Below, piece by piece: positions 40,415-48,935 of a stretch of 64,000 bases of DNA. Source of the stretch: Pelomonas sp. V22 (lineage in GTDB: Bacteria > Pseudomonadota > Gammaproteobacteria > Burkholderiales > Burkholderiaceae_C); the NCBI RefSeq assembly GCF_030014915.1, contig NZ_JAGIXS010000001.1, forward strand, positions 1,674,001 to 1,738,000, given 5' to 3'. Below the pieces are notes generated by a model, which was not told the origin of the DNA, did not search any database, and saw only the letters and a list, made by a program, of their open reading frames with translations. The stretch's first letter is position 1, and each line of letters starts with the position of its first letter. Both the position numbers and the translations under genes were made by a program.

Positions 40415-40909
40415 ATGACAGCGCTCACCGACCTCTTGCTGATCGCCTTGATCGGCATCGCCGCCACCGCCTGCATGGACCTGTGGCTCCTGCTGCTCAA
40501 GCGCCTCGGCGTGCCCACGCTGAACTTCGCCTTCATCGGCCGCTGGGCCGGCCACCTGCTGCGCGGCCGCATCGCCCACGAGGCCATCGCACGGGCCGAA
40601 CCGGTGCAGGGCGAGCTGGCCTGGGGCTGGCTCGTCCACTACGGGGTCGGTATCGCCTTCGCCGGCCTGCTGGTGCTGACGCAAGGCATGGCATGGGTGA
40701 CCGAGCCCACGCCGCTGCCAGCCCTGCTGCTGGGCGCGGCCACGGTGGCCCTGCCGCTGCTGGTGATGCAGCCCGCGATGGGCGCTGGCTTCGCCTCGTC
40801 CCGCACCGCCACGCCCCTGAAGAACTGCCTGCGCAGCCTGGCCAACCACCTGGTGTTCGGCCTCGGTCTCTATCTGTCCGCTCTGGTCATCGCGCGCTTC
40901 GCCGCCTGA
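40415..40909 (+). CDS. DUF2938 membrane protein
   Basis: A 164-residue protein from the ATG at 40415, with GAAGGAG 7 nt upstream. Four hydrophobic helices are visible (about residues 5-25, 70-90, 97-118, 143-162). The motifs IGIAATACMDLWLLLLKRLG, NFAFIGRWAGHLLRG, HYGVGIAFAGLLV and MQPAMGAGFASSRT, ending in NHLVFGLGLYLSAL, match the DUF2938 family. The role is unknown; these genes often lie beside MerR regulators and NAD(P)H-dependent flavoproteins, as here. It is the first gene of a likely three-gene operon under the MerR-type promoter. Confidence 0.9.
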   Translation: MTALTDLLLIALIGIAATACMDLWLLLLKRLGVPTLNFAFIGRWAGHLLRGRIAHEAIARAEPVQGELAWGWLVHYGVGIAFAGLLVLTQGMAWVTEPTPLPALLLGAATVALPLLVMQPAMGAGFASSRTATPLKNCLRSLANHLVFGLGLYLSALVIARFAA

Positions 40910-40932
40910 CCTCCACCCCCTGGAGTTCCCCC

Positions 40933-41529
40933 ATGAAGCAACAACAACTCGCCGTCATCTATCACAGCGCCCACGGCCATACCGAGCACATCGCCACCCA
41001 GGTGGCCGAAGGCGCTCGCAGCGCCGGCTCCGTCGACGTCCACCTGTTGAAGGCCGAAGACCTGGCCAGCCGCCCGAATGAGCTGCTGGCCTACGACGGC
41101 TTCATCCTCGGCTCGCCCACCTACCTCGGCGGCGTCTCGGGGCCCTTCAAGAGCTTCATGGACGCCACCGGCCGGCTCTGGCGCCAGCAGGCCTTGAAGG
41201 ACAAGCTGGCCGCCGGCTTCACCGTCTCCTCGCTGCCGTCCGGCGACAAGCAGTCCACCTTGACCTCGATGTTCGTGTTCGCTATGCAGCACGGCATGCT
41301 GTGGGTGGGCAATCCCATCCTGCCCGAGCAGCACAGCGGCGTGCCCTACGACGAGGCCGCCAACCGGCTCGGTTCCTGGTCGGGCCTGATGGCCCAGGCC
41401 GGCCATGCTTCGGCGCCCGATGCCTTCGTGCCGGGAGACCTCAAGACGGCGCGGATGTTCGGGCGGCATTTCGCAGAGACGCTGCTGCGCGTCGGCGAGC
41501 CGGCCGTGGCTGTCGCCGTCGCCGCTTGA
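40933..41529 (+). CDS. Flavodoxin-fold NAD(P)H:quinone oxidoreductase-like protein (WrbA-like)
   Basis: A 198-residue protein with the flavodoxin fold. The FMN phosphate loop is YHSAHGHTEHIATQVAEGA (in parts, residues 10-28); GFILGSPTYLGGVSGPFKSFMD is the second flavin-binding segment, and FTVSSLPSGDKQSTLTSMF the third. Related proteins reduce quinones by two electrons and protect against redox-cycling compounds. It lacks the extra insert of tetrameric WrbA, so the exact family is NAD(P)H-dependent FMN reductase/flavodoxin-like. It is the second gene of the MerR-controlled operon, 23 bp after DUF2938 and 14 bp before DUF2798. Confidence 0.9.
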   Translation: MKQQQLAVIYHSAHGHTEHIATQVAEGARSAGSVDVHLLKAEDLASRPNELLAYDGFILGSPTYLGGVSGPFKSFMDATGRLWRQQALKDKLAAGFTVSSLPSGDKQSTLTSMFVFAMQHGMLWVGNPILPEQHSGVPYDEAANRLGSWSGLMAQAGHASAPDAFVPGDLKTARMFGRHFAETLLRVGEPAVAVAVAA

Positions 41530-41543
41530 ACGGGAGGCCCCCA

Positions 41544-41771
41544 ATGATTGCCAAGCGATTTGCGCCACTGCTGTTCGGCCTCATCCTCTCGGGCCTGATG
41601 TCGCTGCTGGTCTCGGGACTCTCGACCTGGCGCGCGCTCGGGCTGGCGTCAGGCTTCCTGCAGCTCTGGGCCAGCGCCTGGCTGATGGCCTGGGGGCTGG
41701 CCTTTCCTGCCGTGCTGTTGATGGCGCCGCTGGCGCGCAGGCTGGTGGAGCGGCTGACCGCTGAGCCGTGA
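41544..41771 (+). CDS. DUF2798 small membrane protein
   Basis: A 75-residue protein with two membrane helices: FAPLLFGLILSGLMSLLVSG (residues 6-25) and WASAWLMAWGLAFPAVLLM (42-60), joined by a short loop (STWRALGL) and followed by PLARRLVERL. That is the DUF2798 pattern. GGGAGG precedes the ATG by 6 nt. The function is unknown; it is the third gene of the MerR-controlled unit and ends 4 bp before the amidohydrolase stop on the other strand. Confidence 0.9.
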   Translation: MIAKRFAPLLFGLILSGLMSLLVSGLSTWRALGLASGFLQLWASAWLMAWGLAFPAVLLMAPLARRLVERLTAEP

Positions 41772-41775
41772 AGCG

Positions 41776-43092
41776 TCAGCGCCCGCCCTTGTAGACCTGC
41801 CCGCCCTTCATCACGAAGCCGACCTGGCGCAGCGCCAGGATGTCCTGCAGCGGGTTGCCCGGCACGGCGATCAGGTCGGCCAGCGCGCCGGTGCGCAGCA
41901 CGCCGAGGCGGCCCTCCTGCCGAAGAATGCGCGCCGCGATGCTGGTGGCGGCCTGCAAGGCTTGCAGCGGCGTCATGCCACTGCGCACCATCCATTCCAG
42001 CTCCCGGTAGTTGGCGCCATGGCTGAACACCCCGACGTCACTGCCATTGCCGATGATCACGCCGGCCTCGCGCGCGGCCTTGAAGGCCTTCTGCGCGGCC
42101 AGCATGCGCGGCGTGGGCGGGGTCTGGCCTTCCACGTACTGCCTCGAGTATTCGGAGGTGGCCACGCTGGCGGTGAGCGTGGGCAGCAGGGCCACGCCGC
42201 GCTGGGCCATCAGGCGGAACACCTCGGGCGTGCCGCCATAGCCATGCTCGATGGTGTCGACACCGGCCAGCACCGCGCGGCGCATGCCCTCTTCCGTCGC
42301 GGCATGGGCCGAGACCGGCCGGCCGGCGCTGTGCGCGGCATCGACCAGGGCATCCAGTTCGGTCTGGGTGAAGGTGGGTCGGGCTTCGCCGCCGGGGCCC
42401 CAGGAATAGTCGGTGTAGACCTTGATCCAGTCGGCGCCACGGCCGGCCTGGTCGCGCACCGCGCGCAGGATCTCGGGCACGCCACTGACCTCTTCGGCGC
42501 CTTGCGGCAGATGCTCGATGTCGGGACGGAAGCCGCGCGGCCCGGGCCCATAGGTGGAGCTGGCGACGATGGCACGCGTGGCCACGAAGAGGCGCGGGCC
42601 GGGGATCAGACCTTCGTCGATCGCGCGCTTCAGCGAGACGTCGGCATAGTCGGCGCCTTCGGTGCCCAGGTCGCGCAGCGTGGTGAAGCCGGCCAGCAGG
42701 GTGTCGCGGGCCTGCACGCTGGCGCGCAAGGTGCGCAGCGCGACGGGTTCCTTCAGCACCTGGTCGTTCCAGGTGGCCTCGTTGTAGGGGTGCAGCAGCA
42801 GGTGCGAATGCAGGTCGATCAGGCCGGGTAGCAGCGTGGCATCGGGCAGCTCGATCAGCTTGGCGTCGGCCGGCACCTCGAAGCTGCCCACCGCGCCCGC
42901 GGCGGCGATGCGCTCGCCCTGCACCAGCAGCTGCCAGCCGCGCTGGGGTTGCGGTTGGTCGGCGGTCCACATGAGGCCGGGGCGTATGAGCGTCGCAGAC
43001 GTCGGCGGCGCGGCGACGGCCCAGACTGGCAGCAGGGCCAGCGCGGAGGTCAGGGCAGAGCCGATCAGGCGGCGGCGCATCGAGGATTGCAT
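41776..43092 (-). CDS. Exported metal-dependent amidohydrolase (prolidase/imidazolonepropionase-like)
   Basis: A 438-residue enzyme with a signal peptide (MRRRLIGSALTSALALLPVW then AVAA). The metal site of the amidohydrolase superfamily is complete: HSH in LLPGLIDLHSHLLLHP, the carboxylated Lys in DWIKVYTDYSW, His in VSAHAATEEGM and in DTIEHGYGGTPEVF, and Asp in IIGNGSDVGVFSHG. The family includes Xaa-Arg dipeptidases and related secreted amidases. No clear ribosome-binding site is seen before the ATG at 43092. It diverges from the M28 peptidase gene, also exported, with 111 bp between, which suggests a shared peptide-degrading role outside the cytoplasm. Confidence 0.93.
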   Translation of the reverse strand: MQSSMRRRLIGSALTSALALLPVWAVAAPPTSATLIRPGLMWTADQPQPQRGWQLLVQGERIAAAGAVGSFEVPADAKLIELPDATLLPGLIDLHSHLLLHPYNEATWNDQVLKEPVALRTLRASVQARDTLLAGFTTLRDLGTEGADYADVSLKRAIDEGLIPGPRLFVATRAIVASSTYGPGPRGFRPDIEHLPQGAEEVSGVPEILRAVRDQAGRGADWIKVYTDYSWGPGGEARPTFTQTELDALVDAAHSAGRPVSAHAATEEGMRRAVLAGVDTIEHGYGGTPEVFRLMAQRGVALLPTLTASVATSEYSRQYVEGQTPPTPRMLAAQKAFKAAREAGVIIGNGSDVGVFSHGANYRELEWMVRSGMTPLQALQAATSIAARILRQEGRLGVLRTGALADLIAVPGNPLQDILALRQVGFVMKGGQVYKGGR

Positions 43093-43203
43093 GGCTGGGC
43101 GAGCTCCGATTCCGTGCGGCGTCAAGCCGCGTGAGGTGCGGCGATTCTCGCCGTATGCTCGCGCCTGCTTTGCCCCCTGCCTGTCGAAAAAAGGATGTAC
43201 GAC

Positions 43204-44475
43204 ATGAGCCTTCGTCCCTTGGTCCTCCCCACCGCCCTGCTCACCCTGGCCTGCACCGCCACGCTGGCCCTGGCCCAACAGACACCGCCGGCCGCCACGC
43301 CGGACGACCCGATCAGCGTGCTGGTCGGTCAGCTGGAACTGGAGAAGTACAAGGCCACGATCAAGGGCCTGACCCAGTTCGGCGACCGCCGCCAGGGCAC
43401 GGAGCGCAACCGCAAGGCGCTGGACTGGATCGAGGCGCAGCTGAAGTCCTACGGCTGCACGAACACCGAGCGCCTGCAGTACCAGTTCACCGAACCTGCC
43501 AAGCGCACGCCGGCCGCACCGCGTGCGCCGCTGGCGGGCGGCCCGGCCGGCCAGGGCGGCAGCACGCTGTTCGGCAAACGCGCACCCACCGGCGTGAACA
43601 CCGACCCGATGAACCAGCCCGACGTGCGGCTGCGCGCGCTCAATGCCGAGCCCACACCCGAAGGCACCTCGCTGCGCGAGAACGTCTACTGCACCAAGAT
43701 CGGCACGACGCGGCCCGACGAGATGTACATCGTCGGCGCCCACATGGACGGCATTGGCTGGGGCGAAGCCGCCAACGACAACGGCTCGGGCACGGCCCTC
43801 GTGATGGAGCTCGCGCGCATCCTGAGCCAGCCCGGCGTGGAGAGCGAGCGCTCGATCCGTTTCGTGCTCTGGAACAACGAGGAGACCGGCCTGAACGGCG
43901 CCTACGCCTACGTGGCTCAGCGCAAGGACCTGCAGGGCATCGAGTCGCCCAAGGGTTCGGGCAAGTACCCCGAGCCCCGATGGCTCGGCATGATCCAGCA
44001 CGACATGATGATGTTCGACCATGGCATGCCGGTGCCGAAGCTCGACGCAAGCGGCAAGCCCGTGCTCGATGCCAAGGGCCAGCCGGTCTATGTGGCGCCC
44101 AAGGAGCAGCGTGCCGAGGCCGATGTCAACATCGAGTACCAGTCCACCGCCAAGTTCGCAGACGGTGCGGCCAAGCTGGCCTGGCATTTCCGCGCGGCCA
44201 ACGACAAGTACGCGACGAACTATCCGGCCACCGTGGGCTTCCACATGACCAACACGGACTCCACGCCCTTCATGGACCATGTGCCCGCGATCTCGCTGCG
44301 CGAGAACGAGCGCGGCCAGCAGATCGGTGCCGGCTGGAACCCGCACTGGCACCAGCCGACCGACCTGTTCTCGTCCTACTCGGACAAGGACTTCCTGCTG
44401 GGCCTCAATGCCGCGCAGACCACGCTGTCGGCGATCTCGCAGCTGACCGGCGTGAAGATCGTTCCCAAGCGCTGA
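43204..44475 (+). CDS. Secreted M28-family zinc aminopeptidase
   Basis: A 423-residue protein from the ATG at 43204, since AAGGA lies 8 nt before it but directly abuts the ATG at 43195. Signal peptide: LPTALLTLACTATLALAQ. The catalytic site has two-zinc ligands: H in VGAHMDGIGWGEAAND (H and D), E pair in LWNNEETGLNGAYAYV, D in MIQHDMMMFDHG, and a last His in WNPHWHQPTD. A linker of about 60 Pro/Gly/Ala-rich residues (KRTPAAPRAPLAGGPAGQGG) interrupts the domain before the zinc motifs, which is unusual. It likely removes N-terminal amino acids from peptides. Confidence 0.93.
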   Translation: MSLRPLVLPTALLTLACTATLALAQQTPPAATPDDPISVLVGQLELEKYKATIKGLTQFGDRRQGTERNRKALDWIEAQLKSYGCTNTERLQYQFTEPAKRTPAAPRAPLAGGPAGQGGSTLFGKRAPTGVNTDPMNQPDVRLRALNAEPTPEGTSLRENVYCTKIGTTRPDEMYIVGAHMDGIGWGEAANDNGSGTALVMELARILSQPGVESERSIRFVLWNNEETGLNGAYAYVAQRKDLQGIESPKGSGKYPEPRWLGMIQHDMMMFDHGMPVPKLDASGKPVLDAKGQPVYVAPKEQRAEADVNIEYQSTAKFADGAAKLAWHFRAANDKYATNYPATVGFHMTNTDSTPFMDHVPAISLRENERGQQIGAGWNPHWHQPTDLFSSYSDKDFLLGLNAAQTTLSAISQLTGVKIVPKR

Positions 44476-44499
44476 GCTTCAAGCGCCAGTTCAAGCACC

Positions 44500-46059
44500 C
44501 TACAGCGCGGCCAGCGGCAGGCGCCCACCGAGCGCATGGATCTGCTGGATCAGCGCGCGGTGGCTGGGCAGGTCCTGCAGCGCGCGGTCGCCGAAGCGCT
44601 GGATCTTGGCGAACAGCCGCGCCGCCTCTTCGCCTTGGTGGAAGTCCGCACGGCCGGCGCTCAGGTCGGTGCGGAAGCCCATGCCGTAGAGGATGTACTG
44701 GTAGTTGAAGAAGGCGAAGCTCTCGGTGTCCAGGTTGAAGTCGAAGCGGCCGGGCGGGCGCAGCTTCCACTGCTCAAGGAACTCGGCCAGCCGCTCGGGG
44801 ATGGAAGCCGCAGCCGCGTTGTCGCGCCAAAAGGGTTCCGTGCGCTGACTCAGGCAGTAATGCAGCTTGAGGAAATCGACGATGTTCTCGTAGCGCGCCG
44901 TCATCAGCGCATTGAACCGGCGTGTCGGTGCTTCCATCGGCCCGCTGTGCGGCAGCATCTCGGCAATCATGCCGATGGCCGCTTCGATCAGCACGAGGCC
45001 GGTCGATTCCAGCGGCTCCAGGAAGCCGCCCGACAGGCCCACGGCCACGCAGTTCTTCACCCACTGCCGCTCGCGGTAGCCCGCCTCGAAAGGCAGGCGC
45101 CGCGTCATCAGGTCCTCATGGCCGGGCCCCACGTAGTCACGCAGGATTTCGGCGGCCCGCTCGTCACTCATGTGGCCGCTCGAATAGACACAGCCGATGC
45201 CACGCGCGCCGTTGAGGCCGATCTCCCAGGTCCAGCCGGCCTCGTGGGCGGTGGCGATGGTGCAGCTCTCCATCAGCGCCTCGGACGCGTCAAGCGGCAG
45301 CTTGCAGGTCAGCGCCCGGTCGGCGAACAGCTGAGGCCGCACCGACTTGAAGGCGCTCCCGGGCAGGCGGGCGATCAGTTCGGCGCGGAAGCCCGTGCAG
45401 TCGACGTAGAGGTCGGCCTCGAAGCGGCCGTGCCGCAGCGTGTTCACATGCGCGATGGCGCCGTTGGCATCGAGCGCCACCTCGCTCAGCGTGGCCTCCA
45501 CATGCCGCACGCCCAGCTCGCGCGCACGCTCGGCCAGCAGCCGGGCGAGCTGGGTGGCATCGAAGTGATAGGCGTAGTTCAGCGGCGCCACATAGCCGGC
45601 CTCATGGGCCCGCTTGGGCGCGCGGCCGGCCTCGATCACGCGCTCCTGGAGCGTCATGGCACGCGCAAACGGCAGGCGCGTCGCCTCGTCCTGCAGCAGC
45701 CAGTAGGGCACGAGGCTGACGCCTTCGGTGTAGAACGGCGCCTCGAAAGGATGGATGAACTGGTGGCGATCCGCACCGCGAGGTGCATGGGCCCAGTCGC
45801 AAAAGCGGATGCCCTGCTTGAAGGTGGCCGAGGTCTCGCGGATGAAGCGCTTCTCGTCGATGCCGAGGAACTGCAGCGTGCCGCGTATCGTCGGGAAGCT
45901 GCCCTCGCCCACGCCGATGATGCCGATCTCGGGCGACTCCAGCACGGTCACCTCAAGATGGCTGCGCTCGGAAAGCCCCAGGTGCTTGGCCAGGTAGGCC
46001 GCCGTGAGCCAGCCGGCCGTGCCGCCGCCGACGATGAGGATGCGTCGCTTGTGGGTCAT
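44500..46059 (-). CDS. Flavin-dependent halogenase (tryptophan 7-halogenase family)
   Basis: A 519-residue enzyme. The FAD-binding GGGTAGW motif is at residues 11-17, the chlorinating Lys is K81 (SATFKQGIRF), and the base Glu is expected in GFLEPLESTG (E348). The family's WxWxIP motif, which keeps the flavin from acting as a monooxygenase, reads W276-T-W278-E-I280-G281: proline is replaced by glycine. Reduced FAD, O2 and chloride or bromide make a hypohalite that is passed to an aromatic substrate; a flavin reductase is needed and none adjoins. The substrate may be tryptophan, a pyrrole or an aromatic side chain. It may be co-oriented with the downstream TA genes, which lie upstream in its transcript. 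Confidence 0.93.
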   Translation of the reverse strand: MTHKRRILIVGGGTAGWLTAAYLAKHLGLSERSHLEVTVLESPEIGIIGVGEGSFPTIRGTLQFLGIDEKRFIRETSATFKQGIRFCDWAHAPRGADRHQFIHPFEAPFYTEGVSLVPYWLLQDEATRLPFARAMTLQERVIEAGRAPKRAHEAGYVAPLNYAYHFDATQLARLLAERARELGVRHVEATLSEVALDANGAIAHVNTLRHGRFEADLYVDCTGFRAELIARLPGSAFKSVRPQLFADRALTCKLPLDASEALMESCTIATAHEAGWTWEIGLNGARGIGCVYSSGHMSDERAAEILRDYVGPGHEDLMTRRLPFEAGYRERQWVKNCVAVGLSGGFLEPLESTGLVLIEAAIGMIAEMLPHSGPMEAPTRRFNALMTARYENIVDFLKLHYCLSQRTEPFWRDNAAAASIPERLAEFLEQWKLRPPGRFDFNLDTESFAFFNYQYILYGMGFRTDLSAGRADFHQGEEAARLFAKIQRFGDRALQDLPSHRALIQQIHALGGRLPLAAL

Positions 46060-46063
46060 GGGG

Positions 46064-46561
46064 TCAGGCCCTTACGTACAAATTCTTCAGCCACAGATGG
46101 CCGGTTTGGGCGCCCTGGCCCCAATCCTCTTCGTCCTCGCCAGGAGGCGCGCTGTGGCCAGTGGGATTGAGCAGCTTCACGCGGCCGGCGCGGAAGGCGC
46201 TCACGCGGCGCGTCACCAGGGTGAGGCCATGCTCCAGCGCGGTGGCAGCGAGCAGGCCATCGCGGGTGTTGGCATAGGGCAGCTGGGCGCGGCGGCGCAC
46301 GATGGCGGCATCGACCGCGAGGATGCGGCCCTCGAAGGCGGGCATCAGCTGCTGGTCTATCCATTCGCGCACGGCGAGGCCGGCAGCGCGGTCCTTGCGG
46401 GCCAGCCGGGCGGCCGCGGTCTCGATCTCCAGCAGGTTCAGCGCCGAGATGAAGAGCTTGTGGCGCGCGATGCCGGCGGCCCAGGCCGCGAGCCCGGGAT
46501 CGGCGTGGCCGGCCTTGGCCTTGCGCAGGTCCAGCACGAGGGCGGTGTCGAACAGGAACAT
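46064..46561 (-). CDS. PIN-domain toxin (VapC type)
   Basis: A 165-residue protein read from the ATG at 46561. The PIN fold begins MFLFDTALVLDLRKAK with the first acidic ligand D5; the second is E in ISALNLLEIETAAAR and the third D in NTRDGLLAATALEHGL, so the Mg-dependent RNase site looks complete. VapC-type toxins cut specific tRNAs or rRNA. It ends with an extra 30-residue tail (HSAPPGEDEEDWGQGAQTGH) beyond the usual 130-140 residues. The antitoxin gene ends 5 bp upstream; the halogenase gene starts 4 bp downstream. Confidence 0.9.
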   Translation of the reverse strand: MFLFDTALVLDLRKAKAGHADPGLAAWAAGIARHKLFISALNLLEIETAAARLARKDRAAGLAVREWIDQQLMPAFEGRILAVDAAIVRRRAQLPYANTRDGLLAATALEHGLTLVTRRVSAFRAGRVKLLNPTGHSAPPGEDEEDWGQGAQTGHLWLKNLYVRA

Positions 46562-46566
46562 GATGG

Positions 46567-46815
46567 TTACTCGATGGCCTCGCGGTGATCCCAGGCGCCG
46601 TCTGCCGCGTCCTTGGCGTCGAGCTCCACATTGGCCGGCATGGCCAGGATCTCGAGGATGTTCTCGTTCTCGCCGCTGAGACGGCGGAAGTCGGCAATGC
46701 TCATCAGCACATGCGTGGGCTGGCCCCGGTCGGTGATCAGCACCGGCTCGGCCAGCGCGGCCCGCTTGGCCTGGCTGACGTCGCGGTTGAACTCGCGGCT
46801 GGAGATCAGCTTCAT
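46567..46815 (-). CDS. Phd/YefM-family antitoxin
   Basis: An 82-residue protein from the ATG at 46815. MKLISSREFNRDVSQAKRAA and EPVLITDRGQPTHVLMSIADF (in parts) form the Phd/YefM DNA-binding and dimer domain; the C-terminal tail (about residues 55-82, rich in Glu, Asp and Ala) would thread into the toxin. A TTG two codons upstream is possible. It is followed 5 bp later by the VapC-type toxin. A palindrome with two GTAC cores lies 49 bp upstream, in line with autorepression. Confidence 0.92.
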   Translation of the reverse strand: MKLISSREFNRDVSQAKRAALAEPVLITDRGQPTHVLMSIADFRRLSGENENILEILAMPANVELDAKDAADGAWDHREAIE

Positions 46816-46863
46816 CGGCAATCCCGGTTGCTAGGAGAGCGCATGGTAGCAAGTCAAAAGTAG

Positions 46864-46875
46864 GTACCTAGGTAC
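46864..46875. promoter_or_regulatory. Palindrome GTACCTAGGTAC upstream of the TA module
   Basis: A perfect 12-bp palindrome with GTAC at both ends, itself part of the tandem TAGGTACC-TAGGTAC. YefM-type antitoxins bind GTAC-cored palindromes (TGTACA), so this is a likely operator. It lies 49 bp upstream of the antitoxin and 74 bp before the antiporter gene on the other side. Confidence 0.5.
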
Positions 46876-46948
46876 AAATCTGTCAGCCCGGATGGACAAC
46901 CGCCGGACCGCTGGCACAGTGCGGTGGAGTTTTACTACAAGAAATTCC

Positions 46949-48337
46949 ATGAGCTCCGACCGCATTGCCAGCCTGCTCAGCATCCTCAGCGAGGTGTTCG
47001 CCAAGCATGGCCCGGCGGCCCCGGCGGCGGCGGCCACCTACTCTCCGGGCGACTTCAGCATCCACTTCTTCCTGCAACTGGCCCTGATCATGCTGGCATG
47101 CCGCGTGGTCGGCTGGGCCGGCCGCCGCTTCCTGGCCCAACCCCAAGTGGTGGGTGAGATGATTGCCGGCGTCATCCTCGGCCCCTCGCTGCTGGGTCTG
47201 TTTTTCCCGGAACTACAGGCTGCCATCTTCCCCAAGGAGATGAAGAACGTCCTGTATTCGGGCGCCCAGCTGGGCGTGGGGCTCTACATGTTCCTGGTCG
47301 GCACGACGCTGCGGCTGGACCATTTCGCCACCAAGGCGCGCAGTGCGGTCGGCGTATCGCTGGCGGGCATCCTGGCGCCGTTCTTCATCGCTTTTCTGAT
47401 CACGCCTTCACTGCTGGGCGTGCCGGGCCTGTTCGCGGCCGGCATCTCCACGGCCAATGCCACGCTCTTCATGGGCGCCTGCATCGCGCTCACGGCCTTC
47501 CCCATGCTGGCCCGCATCATCAATGAGCGCGGCCTGGCCAATACCTCGCTGGGCACGCTGTCGCTGACCGCTGGCGCCTTCGACGATGCCGCCTCCTGGT
47601 GCGTGCTGGCCCTGGTCTTGGCGGCTTTCGGTGCGGGCCCGAGCGTGGCCGTGCTGGCGATTGGCGGCGGCATCCTGTGGGGCGGCTTCGTGCTGATCTT
47701 CGGCCGCCGGCTGCTGGCGCCGCTCGGGCGCATGGTGGAGCGCGAAGGCACGATGAGCCACACGGTGCTCGGCATCACGCTGGTCCTGTTCTGCACCTCG
47801 GCCTTCGTGATGGACGCGGTGGGCATTCACTCGATCTTCGGCGGCTTCATCCTCGGCGTGGCCATGCCGCGTGGCCTCTTCGTGACCGAGCTGAAGAAGA
47901 AGGTCGAGCCGCTCGCCGTGGTCCTCTTGCTGCCGATGTTCTTCACCTACTCGGGGCTGAACACGCGGCTGGACATGATCAATTCCGGCCAGTTGCTGCT
48001 GATCGCCCTCGGCGTGCTGGCCGCCTCGGTGCTGGCGAAGTTCGGCGCCTGCTACCTGGCGGCCCGCCTCTCGGGCGAGGACAACCGCACCGCCCTCGGC
48101 ATCGGCGCGCTGATGAACTCGCGCGGCCTGATGGAGCTGATCATCATCAACATCGGCCTGCAGAAGGGCATCATCGGCCCGGCGCTGTTCTCGATGCTGG
48201 TGCTGATGGCCGTGGTCACCACCATGATGGCCAGCCCGCTGTTCGAGCTCTTCTATGGCCGCCAGGCGCGGGCCTCGGGCGAGCTGGAGGCGCTGGGCGA
48301 GAACGTGGGTGGCAGCGCGGCCGGCAGTCCCACCTGA
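46949..48337 (+). CDS. Cation:proton antiporter (CPA2/KefB type, no RCK domain)
   Basis: A 462-residue inner-membrane protein from the ATG at 46949, with weak AAGAAA upstream. After a cytoplasmic N-terminus, 12-13 helices follow; the QVVGEMIAGVILGPSLLG and SGAQLGVGLYMFLVGTTLRL segments and the later INERGLANTSLGTLSLTAGAFDDAASW (in parts) and GIGALMNSRGLMELIIINIG are typical of KefB/NhaS-type exchangers; the ND-equivalent is likely in GAFDDAASW. The C-terminus ends after a short tail, so no RCK/TrkA-N regulatory domain is attached. Substrate is Na+ or K+ in exchange for H+. It precedes the RDD gene by 88 bp. Confidence 0.92.
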   Translation: MSSDRIASLLSILSEVFAKHGPAAPAAAATYSPGDFSIHFFLQLALIMLACRVVGWAGRRFLAQPQVVGEMIAGVILGPSLLGLFFPELQAAIFPKEMKNVLYSGAQLGVGLYMFLVGTTLRLDHFATKARSAVGVSLAGILAPFFIAFLITPSLLGVPGLFAAGISTANATLFMGACIALTAFPMLARIINERGLANTSLGTLSLTAGAFDDAASWCVLALVLAAFGAGPSVAVLAIGGGILWGGFVLIFGRRLLAPLGRMVEREGTMSHTVLGITLVLFCTSAFVMDAVGIHSIFGGFILGVAMPRGLFVTELKKKVEPLAVVLLLPMFFTYSGLNTRLDMINSGQLLLIALGVLAASVLAKFGACYLAARLSGEDNRTALGIGALMNSRGLMELIIINIGLQKGIIGPALFSMLVLMAVVTTMMASPLFELFYGRQARASGELEALGENVGGSAAGSPT

Positions 48338-48425
48338 GGGGGCGGCCGCCTTCGGTGTAGTCACCAATCGACCCGACCCGGCGTAAGCAGGCAGAATCCC
48401 GGCCATAAATTCCAGGGAGAACACC

Positions 48426-48935
48426 ATGACCGACACCACCGACCAGCGCTTTGCACCGCCCGAGGCCCATGTGGCCGACGTTCCTAGCGGCGAGGTGGAG
48501 CTGGCGGGGCGCGGAACACGCCTGTTGGCAGCCATCGTCGACGGCCTGCTGCTGGGCGGCGTAATCTGGGCGGTCGGCATGCTCTCGCCGTTCCGGTCGA
48601 TGCTACTGGATGCCGGCACGCCGAGCCTGACCGAACTGAACATTGGCTCGACCGCCTTCGGCATCCTGATGTTCCTGCTGCTGCAGGGCTGGCCGCTGGT
48701 GACACGCGGCCAAACCATCGCCAAGATGCTGTTCAAACTGCGCATCGTTCGCACCGACGGCAGCAAGGTCGACGCCGTGCGCATGCTGGGCCTGCGCTAC
48801 GGCGTCGGCTTCTTGCTCGGCATCAACCGGGTCACCTCCGGCATCTGGGGCCTGATCGACTGCCTGCTGATCTTCCGCGACTCGCGCCAATGCCTGCATG
48901 ACTCGATCGCCGACACCAAGGTGATCAAGCTCTGA
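48426..48935 (+). CDS. RDD family membrane protein
   Basis: A 169-residue protein with AGGGAG 7 nt before the ATG. The N-terminal 20 residues contain the short motif APPEAHVADVPSGEV, then the RDD domain: GRGTRLLAAIVDGLLLGGVI with helix 1, helix 2 (FGILMFLLLQGWPLVTRG) and WPLVTRGQTIAKMLFKLRIVR, ending LLIFRDSRQCLHDSIADTKVI. RDD proteins are three- to four-helix membrane proteins, some linked to Na+/H+ exchange. It follows the CPA2 antiporter gene, and a second RDD gene starts at its stop codon. Confidence 0.92.
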   Translation: MTDTTDQRFAPPEAHVADVPSGEVELAGRGTRLLAAIVDGLLLGGVIWAVGMLSPFRSMLLDAGTPSLTELNIGSTAFGILMFLLLQGWPLVTRGQTIAKMLFKLRIVRTDGSKVDAVRMLGLRYGVGFLLGINRVTSGIWGLIDCLLIFRDSRQCLHDSIADTKVIKL

